Source of the DNA: Caprella mutica
Lineage: Eukaryota; Arthropoda; Malacostraca; Amphipoda; Caprellidae
Direction of reading: 5' to 3'
Assembly: GCA_947561585.1 (NCBI GenBank)
Contig: CANNZV010000113.1
Span: 239,999 to 303,998, forward strand
DNA: 64,000 nt
The position numbers were made by a program, and so were the translations under genes. Below, one piece after another: positions 45,701 through 55,835 of this stretch; position 1 is the stretch's first letter; each line of letters opens with the position of its first letter. The notes under the pieces are model-generated. The model did not search any database, had not been told where the DNA came from, and was given only the letters and a program-made list of their open reading frames with translations.

Positions 45701-48700
45701 ATTGTCCTGGGCTCAATTGTATTGGGGCCTTATTGTCCTGGGCTCAATTGCATTGTGGCCTTATTGTCCTGGGCTCAATTGTATTGAAGCCTTATTATCC
45801 TGGGCTCAATTGCATTAGGGCCTTTCTGTCCTGGGCTCAATTGCATTAGGGACTTATTGTCCTGGGCTCAATTGCTTTATGGCCTTATTGTTCTGGGCTC
45901 AATGGTCTTGGGGCCCAATCGTTGGTCCCCGGTGAGGTACAATCTACAGTTACAATAGGTTATATTTTGACTCACTGGTAGTCCCCAGCATCAGATGGTC
46001 TCAGGGATAATATCTGCAGAACACCAGGCGATGGAGAGACGATTCTGAGGAGAGAGAGAGAAGGTGAGTAGAGGGGAGAGAAGGTGAGTAGAGTAGAGAG
46101 AGAAGGTGAGTAGAGGGGAGAGAAGGTGAGTAGAGGGGAGAGAAGGTGAGTAGAGAAGAGAGAAGGTGAGTAGAGTAGAGAGAGAAGGTGAGTAGAGAAG
46201 AGAGAAGGTGAGTAGAGAAGAGAGAAGGTGAGTAGAGAAGAGAGAAGGTGAGTAGAGAAGAGAGAAGGTGAGTAGAGGAGAGAGAAGGTGAGTAGAGGGG
46301 AGAGAAGGTGAGTAGAGGGGAGAGAAGGTGAGTAGAGGGGAGAGAAGGTGAGTAGAGGGGAGAGAGGGGCAGATGAACACACTGATGGTTTTGATGGCAA
46401 TTTACCGGATGGAAGACACTAAAATAATAAGTTTGCTCAATAATATCAAAATAGATAATTGTCTAGATATCAGAATGATGTACTTTTATTGACATAATCA
46501 TTAGTAAGGCCGATTATAATTTATTGATGAACTAATTAGTTTGGTAGATTGTTTGTTGTTTCATTTCATTAGTTTAAGTCTTTAGACAGGGTAAGTTACG
46601 AATTATCGGTCAGTTTCACATCTTCGGTTATATAAGAAAAATCTATATAGGTATATAGGTAATAATTAGTATTTAATTTTCAATGGTAGCTGTTCATGAT
46701 AACTGCAGGTATCATGAATATCAATGAAAAATAAATAATTATTATCATATAGTTTTTTCTTACATGACCGAAGATGTGAAACTGACCGATTATTCGTAAG
46801 TTACCCCACACCCCAGTTCTCCCCCACCTGCTATCATCAGTGGTGAGCTCCACCCCATTCTTCTGCCACACCAGTCTGGCGGGGGGATTGCTAGTGACTG
46901 AACAGGCGAGACGAGCCACTCCCCCCACCTGTCCCTGCCCCTCCGTCAGAGCCACCACCTCCACCTGGGTGTTACGTCCGATACCTGCAATGGGGGAAAG
47001 ATTACAGTCTCTTCTCTGAAATTACCTTAGTGCTATTTATTTACCTTACAAAAGGATAATAGCTTTCAAAAGGTGGACAGGTAGTACAAGAATAACCAGA
47101 GATATTTTCTATAGAGTGCAGGTTAGTTCATAGAATATTGGTGCTAAATGTACAATGGGGAAACTGTGCCTGTGTTCCTAACCTCCAAACAGTCTGTTGA
47201 TTAGCTCTGTTAATTACTGTGCTAATTCATGCTAGGTAGATAAAGAGTTATTTCCAAAATAAACACCTTTTCACCAGCAGTCACTGGTGATGTTCAACAG
47301 GGATCAATTCGCGATAGAGGTAGGCTAAGTTACGAGTTATTGAGCAGTTACGTATTGTCGGACACATAAGAAAAAATAATAAAAAAGTTAATTAATACTT
47401 ATTATATATTAGCTATACCTTACGTGTCCGATAATGTGGAGCTGTCCAATAACTCGGAACTTACCTCTCGCTAGTTTCCTTGATCAACTTTATAAAATTG
47501 TAAATCGGATTTAATATTTTTAAATCAAATTTTCAGAAATAAAGTAATCTATTTGGACATTTTATATATGATTCATGGATGAAGTAAAGCGTTAGGTAAT
47601 AGATTCTCTACACATTAAAAGAGAGTAGTTAATAAATTACTATCAAATACCATCACTCTATTAATGCTACTGAAAATAAAGATATTCATTTCATTGATTC
47701 ACTGTGTAAACTAACGTATAGTTAGTCTTTTAAAATAATAAATTGAAATATGTAGAAATAGGTAATTTGTTTCAAGTCTGATTTTATCAAAATAGCTTTT
47801 CCATCATTCACAGCACACTGAGTTAACATCAAAACTAAATTAACACTAAGTTAACATGGTTAACATTAACACTAAGTTAACATGGTTAACATTACCTAGT
47901 TAACATGGTTAACATTAACACTAAGTTAACATGGTTAACATTACCTAGTTAACATAGTTACCATCGAAACTAAACTAACGAGTGAAACGTTAGGGTAAAA
48001 GTAAAGACACAATTCAGGCAGAAAATGAGTAGCTCAGAACTTACCCTTAAATTAATCTATTCAATACTTCGTTTTGTTCGATACTTCGTTTTTATTTGTA
48101 ATATAGTGGTTATTTCTTTAGTTTCACTTACTGGCAAAGCTGACCCTGAGGGGTGGTCCAGAGATGGACCCAATGGCGGTCCTTACCACACATCGGTAGG
48201 TCCCTTCCACTTTTCTTTTGGTCTGCAAGAGAAAACACACATCAGTATATTTAGTAGCTATTCTTTATCCATTTACTATACACATTTTAGCAAGGAAGAG
48301 ACCAATTTGAGGTGTAGCTACCACAAGTGTTACAAATGCCGCAAGTGGTTTTCGAAATACATTTTACAAACTATAGCTACTGTGTTACAATGGATTTCAT
48401 ACTGATAAAGATCATGTATTTGTAACAATGAAACTCATGGAAATAAAGTAACTATTTCTTATTTTACAATGAAATGTAATGCGATGAAAAAATATTTAAC
48501 AATGAATTTCAAAGTAATATATACATTTGTTTTTAAAATGAAATTGATGCAAATAAAAATTGTTCTCACCAAAAAAACTTTTTGGCGTTAAAAACTTTAA
48601 TATCAATTTGTGCTACTTTAACCAATGGTTAATGTTTTCAACAGCCATTCTTAATAATAGTTGTAGCTAATCCATTAGAAATAGTGCAATGCGTGTTATA

Positions 48701-50173
48701 GAGTAGATAGTCCGTTTCATCACTATAGAGGAAGTACCTGAAGTACCTAACTGATAAGATATCTCCTAGTAAGACATTGTGTTATTTTTCTAACACATCC
48801 CTAGAGTATAATGTTATCTTCACCATAGAGACATGGATAAGATAACAACTGATAGCAAGAGTGTGCTGCCATAACTCAAATAATGTCTTACACTAACTAA
48901 ACAAGATTTACTAAAGCTTCCAATTGCAGATAATTTACAGCAGAACACTGTAACAATAAGGAAGATATTCTCACGAATACATAAATCAGTAACATTTAAA
49001 TTCAACATGTCACAGGCAGGCAGTTAACCTTTAACTGAACCAAGGTGAAATATTAGCCAAATTGTAGTTAAATTAGCAAAGTTACTTTGAATAGCTCAGC
49101 AGTAACTATTAACCCTATCTCCAGTCAGTTAATTCTAACATACACAATAACTGCAATGTTATACTATGGTGAAAACTAGGTGAGAGGGAATTGGATTTTT
49201 TTAATTCTTGAATCATGGAATGAATTTGCAAACCTTCAGGTCTTCATTTGAGACGAAATAAGTAACCATTTGACTATTTTCAGTGTCAATAAATATGTGT
49301 AATTGTGTATAGTCAGTTGCTAGCATTTGCTGCAGTTCCTAGGAATAGTTATAATTGAATGAGTGTTTGTTTCTACCAACCGTTGGTAATGTGGTTTGAA
49401 GATATTCCCACTGAGCGACTCTGAAGACGCTACTCTTTTTGTACTTGAGGTAAGAGTAGCTCTTACTTCTAAATACAGAAAGAGTAGCTACTAGAACAGC
49501 AGTAAAGTCTATCACTAGAAGGTAAAACTCACCCGAGTAATATTGAGGTGTCCCGAGGCAGTGATGACATGCCTGTGGTCCATGAAGTCATCCCTGTCGT
49601 TCTTGTACCAGGTGACGGTGGTGGCAGAAAGAACGGGGGCAGTGGGGGAAGCTGAGGACACCTCCGGGGGAGACCTCACCCCTTTGGAGGATGCGGGAGG
49701 AGGTGGCATATCAACAGGCGATGGGGATGACGTTGAGGTAGAGTTATTGGTGGTGAGGTGTTCATTAAAATTATCCTTTACATTACTATTTACTTTGGCG
49801 TGAACTATTCTATCGCTTGTACTTTGGTCATCGTTGAAGTTATAGTAGTCATAATACTGTGGAGGAGGAGTTGCTGAATCTTCATAAGCACCATTCATTG
49901 CTATAGAGGGGTCATAATCTCCACCCGCCCCCCACGATCCGGGGGAGTCTCTGTCCTCCACGCCATCCAAAGGGGACGAGTACCCCTCATTGGAGTTGAG
50001 AGAGTGGAGGGGGTTGCTGAGTTGCCCCAAGTGACACCGTAGTAGCAATGGCACCCCCCTCACCACGAACACTTCCCTGGGTAAGTATTGCTCTTCTTCA
50101 GGCAATAGGTTTGCATTGGGGCTGATAATGCCGGGGGTAAGGCTGCTTAGTTGCCACAAACCGCCACTCTGGC
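34831..50173 (-). CDS. PRTG: Protogenin/IGDCC4-like receptor: 4 Ig, 5 FN3, one TM helix; 5' end missing
   Basis: Sixteen exons joined by eye through GT-AG sites with matching phases: 50173-49533, 48222-48132, 46984-46828, 46044-45976, 42924-42686, 42445-42309, 41966-41839, 41064-40930, 40810-40644, 38841-38689, 38457-38297, 38217-38078, 37830-37659, 37268-37133, 36908-36778, 36705-34831. They give 1509 codons. Ig1 about residues 30-243, Ig2 248-326, Ig3 340-435, Ig4 450-540 (each with the paired Cys and a core Trp), FN3 repeats about 543-637, 640-738, 755-880, 880-970 and 972-1076, membrane helix about 1090-1114, tail about 395 residues rich in Ser and Asn. Four Ig plus five FN3 is the protogenin/Nope layout; DCC/neogenin have six FN3. 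Members act as cell-surface receptors or adhesion molecules in development. Signal-peptide exon(s) not found. Confidence 0.85.
37499..37625. mobile_element. Palindromic MITE, GTTACGAATTATC family, in receptor intron
   Basis: Left end GGGTAAGTTACGAATTATCC, right arm GAAGATGTGGAACTGAGG. It lies in the intron between 37658 and 37269. The right end is diverged. Confidence 0.65.
39003..40670. repeat. 43-bp minisatellite made of exon 9's 3' end plus its splice donor
   Basis: About 39 units (a few are 41 bp). On the gene strand each contains TACAGTGTTCACATTACTGA and AATGG then GTAAGACTGAGG. The first 25 bases equal the last coding bases of exon 9 (Y-S-V-H-I-T-E-M-G); the rest equals the start of the intron. 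The true exon end at 40644 is the first member of the series. Reading into the array from exon 9 meets TGA within the first extra unit. Confidence 0.9.
42038..42139. mobile_element. Palindromic MITE, GTTACGAATTATC family, in receptor intron
   Basis: Ends GGGTAAGTTC and GCCTTACCC with inverted GTTCCACATGTTCG-type arms. Diverged copy in the intron between 42308 and 41967. Confidence 0.55.
42534..42627. mobile_element. Palindromic MITE, GTTACGAATTATC family, in receptor intron
   Basis: GGGTAAGTTACGAAT at the left and CCGATAATTCGTAACTTAGC at the right. It fills much of the short intron between 42685 and 42446. Confidence 0.65.
42991..45012. repeat. 23-bp minisatellite, about 87 copies, in receptor intron
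   Basis: Unit contains CAGTAAGCAGTAGGTATAAT; variants TATCATC replace TATAATC in scattered units, and two units carry a TGTACATT insertion (near 44635 and 44960). It lies in the intron between 45975 and 42925. Confidence 0.95.
45040..45935. mobile_element. Possible TIR element holding a 31-bp minisatellite
   Basis: Left AGGACAATTGGGCCCTAAGA and right GGGGCCCAATCGTTGGTCC are inverse-like. The inner array (45618-45905) has about nine units with TTATTGTCCTGGGCTCAATT. The terminal repeats are imperfect and no duplication was defined. Confidence 0.45.
46053..46362. repeat. 20-bp purine/pyrimidine minisatellite next to exon 4 acceptor
   Basis: About 16 copies of AGAAGGTGAGTAGAGGGGAG. On the gene strand it is a CT-rich tract ending 8 bases from the AG of the 3' splice site at 46045-46046. 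On the opposite strand each unit has AAG|GTGAGTA, a donor-like motif. Confidence 0.9.
46589..46806. mobile_element. Palindromic MITE, GTTACGAATTATCGGTCAGT family, with CTGCAGGTATCATG core
   Basis: Ends GGGTAAGTTACGAATTATCG...ATTCGTAAGTTACCCC with long arms (GTCAGTTTCACATCTTCGGT). Its centre (46695-46716) matches the core of the AGGGCCGTACACA family. It ends 21 bases from the exon 3 donor. Confidence 0.75.
47323..47465. mobile_element. Palindromic MITE, GTTACGAATTATC family (diverged), in receptor intron
   Basis: GGCTAAGTTACGAGTTATTG at the left, AATAACTCGGAACTTACC at the right, with CACATAAGAAAAA-type arms. In the intron between 48131 and 46985. Confidence 0.6.
47822..47965. repeat. GTTAACAT short repeat
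   Basis: Repeated GTTAACATGGTTAACATTA and ACACTAAGTTAACAT words, about ten, imperfect. Confidence 0.7.
49533..50173 (-). CDS. PRTG: First recognised exon of the protogenin-like gene: Ig1 with a long insertion
   Basis: 213 codons in phase with the next exon. The B-strand Cys (L-L-L-R-C-H) is residue 46 and the C-strand Trp (V-T-W-Y-K) is residue 188; the closing Cys is in the next exon (T-Y-R-C). Usually 11-15 residues separate the Cys and Trp; here 141 do. The insertion is low-complexity and acidic, then Ser/Thr/Pro-rich, and the frame is open across it. The acceptor is TTTTTTTCAG at the high end and the donor CGG|GTGAGT at the low end. Confidence 0.8.
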
Positions 50174-50309
50174 CTGAAAAAAACAATAGAGAAATAGAAA
50201 AAAAGATAATAGTAAAAGAAATGGCGTTGGTTGACCATTACTCTGTGTGTACAACATAAAGTGATTCCTAAAGTACCGTTCTAGGAAAATTGAGTCTGAG
50301 GTATAAATA

Positions 50310-50413
50310 CTAATTTATCAGTTAGATGTATCAGGGGGTGGGGGAGTGTGGCACCTCCCACCCAAATCATTAAGCAATCATGGAGTGTGAAGTACAAGAA
50401 ACTAGCGGATACA
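50310..50413. repeat. Fragment of the GTATCTAAAAGCTGAG TIR family
   Basis: TCAGTTAGATGTATCAGGGG and AAACTAGCGGATACA match 12360-12420 and 12770-12880. Only the internal part is present. Confidence 0.55.
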
Positions 50414-50414
50414 C

Positions 50415-50640
50415 CAAAGCAATAGCACCAAAGCAATAGCACCAAAGCAATAGCACCAAAGCAATAGCACCAAAGCAATAGCACCAAAGCAATAGCACCA
50501 AAGCAATAGCACCAAAGCAATAGCACCAATGCAATAGCACCAAAGCAATAGCACCAAAGCAATAGCACCAAAGCAATAGCACCAAATCAATAACACCAAA
50601 TCAATAACACCAATGCAATAGCACCAAAGCAATAGCACTA
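50415..50640. repeat. 14-bp minisatellite CACCAAAGCAATAG
   Basis: About 16 copies with a few single-base variants, starting at the end of the TIR-family fragment above. Confidence 0.9.
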
Positions 50641-51036
50641 CCATATCTGCCAATATTGCTAAGGTGCAAGAGGTGAATAATATTCGATGAGACTCTATTC
50701 CCTAGTGGCTACATAGTGTCTCGAATGAAGTCTCCAGTAGAGATGTAACATGCCTTATGATACACTTAGTGCCTGCCACTGAGAAACAGACAGCTGAATT
50801 ACAACATCATTCAATGAGTTACAGTGGAATGTTACTAGTAATTATATTACTGAATTAGTAGAAAACAATTTGGAAAATAATGGTACAAAAGAAAATATTC
50901 TGAAAGACGCTTAATATGACTGTAGTGATAAAAACAACAGTCAAATTGTCAATACTATGTGATCATAATTATAAACAATAAGAAAACAATGAATTCAAAT
51001 AACAACCTACTAAAATACTTTCTAAAAAGGTATATT

Positions 51037-51437
51037 ACTAACACTAACACTTCTAAATGAGGAGCAATATTAGCAACACTAACACCTCTAAATGAGGAGC
51101 AATATTAGCAACACTAACACCTCTAAATGAGGAGCAATATTAGAAACACTAACACTTCTAAATGAGGAGCAATATTAGCAACACTAACACCTCTAAATGA
51201 GGAGCGATATTAGCAACACTAACACCTCTAAATGAGGAGCAATATTAGCAACACTAACACCTCTAAATGAGGAGCAATATTAGCAACACTAACACCTCTA
51301 AATGAGGAGCAATATTAGCAACACTAACACCTCTAAATGAGGAGCAATATTAGCAACACTAACACCTCTAAATGAGGAGCAATATTAGCAACACTAACAC
51401 CTCTAAATGAGGAGCAATATTAGCAACACTAACACCT
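51037..51437. repeat. 35-bp minisatellite
   Basis: About 11 near-identical copies containing CTAAATGAGGAGCAATATTA. Probable intron or 5' flank of the receptor gene. Confidence 0.9.
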
Positions 51438-51519
51438 CAGTCACGAACAGCTGACCAAGCATTCAATTTATCATGTAGCTATTATGAGAGTGAACACATG
51501 TACGTCGGAATAGAGTCCA

Positions 51520-51730
51520 GAGTGTATCTACGTGTGTGTCCGTAGAGTGTTCCTACGTGTCCGTATTGTTCCTACGTGTCCGTATTGTTCCTACGTGTAC
51601 GTATGTGTCCCTACGTATCCATAGTGTCCCTACATGTGTGTGCCCGTAGTGTATCTGCGTGTGTGTATCCGTAGTGCCTACATATGTCCGTAGCGTGTCC
51701 CTATGTGTGTGTCCGTACGTGTCCCCTCTA
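51520..51730. repeat. Degenerate CCTACGTGTCCGTA repeat
   Basis: Words CTACGTGTCCGTATTGTTC and GTGTGTGTCCGTA recur with variable spacing. Confidence 0.6.
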
Positions 51731-51739
51731 CTGGGACCG

Positions 51740-53540
51740 GTCACGTCCCCATCTCTTCACGTCCTAACAATTTAGGACTGGAGTGTAGCATTTGCAGTGG
51801 CGCCTAAACTTTTTTCAGTATTTAAGGGAATGCCACTTAGGGAAGTTAAGGCGCGGCCTTTTCCTCTGTAATGGCCAGGCATCTGCTACCTACTAATCAT
51901 TAGTTAGTCTAACGTAGAGTCATTAGCAACACACTACTCCCACGCTCACTCATCAATGGGGAGTTATTTACAAACTGAATGAATAGGAGGGTTCGGGGGG
52001 GGGGGGGGGTGATTGCACTATTACATCCTATCTTTTGAAGTCATCACACATCTTGAACTCAACACATAACTAACAAATGCATAATACTCTCAACTAGGGG
52101 GTTAGTTATGATAAAGCAGTAATTTGTTTTCCTAATTGAGAGGGATTTGATTCAGGCTTTTAACCACAAATCAATAGAAAGATAACATACAAAAGACTTT
52201 GAAGATATAGTCAGAGAGAAAAGTAGCTCCATTAACAAATTCACCTACACCACCTTTCAGTGACAATTCTCATGGAAGCAGAAAAGCTACTCCGTGAATA
52301 CAGCCACTAACCAAGCAACGCACACTGCTCTCACGGATGGATGAGAAAAATGTAGAGGTGATAGTAAATGAAGCCTCCTATCAAACAAAAAATATTCTAT
52401 TTCGTAGAGCATAGGTGACCAATGAATGGCGCTATAACAATGACAAACATGGCAATATATTCCTGGTTAAAATCAACTGCCAGCACCAATAATTAGTTCT
52501 AGCAACCGACAAAAGTAGCATAATTACAGTTATCAAGATGCTAATTTGTGGCAAGGATTGAGATGCATATAATTTGGCACAATTCACCCCTAATCATCCT
52601 AGCAAAGCTTCTAATTTAGAAATCAATATCAGTGCTATAGATCAATATATACATTCATGTCCGGAATTGTTATATTAACAAAACATTCAAACGGAAGTTA
52701 CAGGAACACGTGCAATAGAACGGAGTGTCCAAGAAAAAGAATGTAGCGATTAGTAAACTAACAGTGACAGAGTGAATAGCAGTAATTAATATTGTAGAGA
52801 AATATACACTAATATCTAATTAACGCATCTTCAATTCACTTTAAAATGTATCCCTAAAACAGAGAAACAGTTTGTCAATCAAAAATAAAGCAACTATGGT
52901 TAACCAATATAAGAGCTCTCCATTTAGTGTTCTATCTTTTCTAGATGTGTAACTGACCACTAATTCGTAACTTCCCCTGCACCTCCCTATATACTGACCA
53001 TTCTAAGAAAGTTACACTCCCAGTGACTACACTTTGAACTGTGCTAACTTCACAGGAGAAAAAAGACTGCCAAACTCTGTGTTCTGGGAACTGATGTGCA
53101 GTTATCTACACAATTTATACCAAACTAACTCAGTAGAGAGTCACAAGTACCTAACAACTCAAATACTGGCAATGTATAGAATAAACACTGTAATTACAAG
53201 AAATGATATCTCAATAATGATATAGCCCACCTAATTAATTGAAGCTAGTATTTATCAATGAAGTATATTATAGGTGCTAACTACAATACTATTTAGTAGC
53301 AGATGATGTTGTGCATCAGTGTGCATCTCATATTACCTAGCAGTGCATTATTGCTAACACATTTAGCATGCTGATATGAAAACACTAAATATAATGCTAC
53401 TTGTCACATCTAAAGTAGCTTCTGAAACTCTACTAACATTTCACAGTTGTATTGCTTTACTCTTCATCACATGGATACGTAAGAGTATTCAATGAGATAT
53501 GACTAGCTGCAGTTTCTTCTTTCAATAATGTAAAATTAAT
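51740..53540. other. No gene seen
   Basis: Unique-looking AT-rich DNA. A half copy of the GTTACGAATTATC MITE family (GAAGTTACGAATTAG on the minus strand) lies near 52935-52977, and a G run near 51998. Confidence 0.55.
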
Positions 53541-54030
53541 ATCCCAGGTAGCAAGGTTATTGGGCCAATATTGGGACAACATTGGCAATATTGGGACAAC
53601 ATTGGCAATATTAGGACAACATTGGCAATATTAGGACAACATTGGCAATATTAGGACAACATTGGCAATATTGGGACAACATTGGCAATATTGGGACAAC
53701 ATTGGCAATATTGGAACAACATTGGCAATATTGGGACAACATTGGCAATATTAAGACAACATTGGCAATATTAAGACAACATTGGCAATATTGGGACAAC
53801 ATTGGCAATATTGGAACAACATTGGCAATATTGGGACAACATTGGCAATATTGGGACAACATTGACAATATTGGGAAAACATTGGCAATATTGGGACAAC
53901 ATTGGCAATATTGGGACAACATTGGCAATATTGGGACAACATTGGCAATATTGGGACAACATTGGCAATATTGGGACAACATTGGCAATATTGAGACAAC
54001 ATTGGCCCGATAATCATTGCTACCTGGGAT
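53541..54030. mobile_element. TIR element with 20-bp minisatellite core (ATCCCAGGTAGCAA ends)
   Basis: Ends ATCCCAGGTAGCAA...TTGCTACCTGGGAT are perfect inverse copies, with GGGCCAAT/ATTGGCCC further in; TAAT lies on both outer sides. The core is about 22 copies of ATTGGCAATATTGGGACAAC. Its termini resemble those of the element at 3937-6352 (CCCAGCTAACCA against CCCAGGTAGCAA). Confidence 0.75.
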
Positions 54031-54547
54031 TAATCAGTGTTCGAAAAAAATAACAGCAAATGCATCAGATTGTTACAATAACTTATGAAACTAATTGAGG
54101 TGTGAACGGCCTGACAAATTATGATTAATTAAAATAATTCAATGAACTATATTTATTATACAACTTTTATTACACAAAGAAACTGAAGTTAATTATATAA
54201 TTTTTCTATGAAGTTATTATTTTTTTTTTCATGGGTACACATATATATATATAAGTATAGTTCCTAGGAATGAAATAAAGTTGCACATGTATATCATTGA
54301 AATCATTTTGAGTTCCCATCATTTTATTAATTACTTATAATTTACATAGCAGCAAAGAGTGATTGGAAGTGAATGATTTTAAAATCCCTTAAATTATTTT
54401 AGATATTAAAGAATATTCCTTATATTTAAGCTATCAACTTCGTATTGACTAAATCTTATATTCCGTTCCTTTCCAATAACAATTAATTAGATTAATTCCA
54501 GCAAATGTAGCTGTTACCAATATTGTCTTAGAGTTTTGCACTATTAA

Positions 54548-55344
54548 GAGCCCCCGCATACGAGCGTTCTTCGCCGTCCGGCGATTGGCGCATGACCCTA
54601 AAATAGCATTAACTCTCGGGTAAGTGGGCACACGAGCGTTCTTCGCCGTCCGGCGATTGGCGCATGACCCTAAAATAGCATTAACTCTCGGGTAAGTGGG
54701 CACACGAGCGTTCTATGCCGTCCGGCAGAGAGACGGACAATTCTGAAGGCAGGGCAATGCGTTCCCTCGACGGCTGGTGACTGCCGCATTACCAGTCATT
54801 TCTATTAAATCTACGTGTGAGTGCGCAAACGGACGGTTTGTTGCCGCATCTTTCAATGGTAATTGTAAGTAAATAGCAGAGATTGAAACATTTTTATTGA
54901 ACATATAAGAAATAAATTTTTGTCCCTACATTTCAACAGTCTGTGAGTTATTACAAAGAAATAATAAAACGAGAAAACAGAGTTAATTCAGGTATTTCTT
55001 TATCGATCAAGCCCTGATGAAGTTAATAGAAACTTTTTGAAAGAATATGTACCGATACGTATTGGTAACCGATATACGTACAAATAACAACTACTTTACA
55101 ATTTTGATCCGTTTAGGTATAGTGTGACTAGTTAGATAGCCAATTGTATGACTAACTAGGTATAGTGTGACTGGTTAGATAGCCTACAGTGTAACTAGTT
55201 AGGTATAGTGTGACTGGTACATGCTACATGTCACTCTCTATGCATCTGGGTTAATTTTCCATTGCGGCACACGCTCGTGTACCCTGGCCATGCGGCTGCG
55301 TTCATTTGACGTTGCGGCGAAGGAACGCTCGTGTGCGGGGGCCC
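54548..55344. mobile_element. GC-rich-ended TIR element with TAA duplication
   Basis: Ends GAGCCCCCGCATACGAGCG and GCTCGTGTGCGGGGGCCC (inverse), flanked by TAA (54545-54547, 55345-55347). Inside the left end a 72-bp unit with CTTCGCCGTCCGGCGATTGG is present twice plus a partial copy. The ends are much richer in CpG than the surroundings. No transposase. Confidence 0.7.
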
Positions 55345-55402
55345 TAACTAGAGTGGTGAGAGAACCATCGCTACTATTTAGCGCTACTTCTTATAATAAA
55401 CA

Positions 55403-55573
55403 GGCTAAGTTACGAATTATCAGTCAGTTCCCCATTTTCGGTCTTATAATAAAATACGTTATAATAATACAAAATCTATGACACCTGAACTATACCGATA
55501 AAATAAAAAATAATCATAGTTTTTTCTTATATGACCGAAAACGGGAAGCTGACCAATAATTCGTAACTTACCC
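55403..55573. mobile_element. Palindromic MITE, GTTACGAATTATC family
   Basis: GGCTAAGTTACGAATTATCA at the left and CAATAATTCGTAACTTACCC at the right, with TTTTCGGTCTTAT-type arms. Confidence 0.7.
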
Positions 55574-55835
55574 TACACCAAATTAATTGTGAATAGAGAA
55601 CCACAAATATACCATACTAAGCCTAGATTTAAATAAAAAAACTAGTTCATATAAACTAGAATAAGATGAACTAAATATCATATGTACCACCAGCTAGGTG
55701 GTACATTCTATCTTGAATAAGTTAGTAAAAATTACAGAGGTATTCTATTGGAGCAAAATAAAACTACATTTGTTGTAGTTGATGTTAGAGAAGTAATTAG
55801 TAAGTAGCAATGAAAATAATAAAAGCTGTTACTAC

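Noticed and set aside
45972..46400. 142-codon frame reading through exon 4 into the CT-rich array
   Set aside because: Only the last 22 codons belong to exon 4; the rest is intronic minisatellite upstream of a clear acceptor.
53611..54013. Frames of about 125 codons on both strands
   Set aside because: Composed of the 20-bp ATTGGCAATATTGGGACAAC repeat only.
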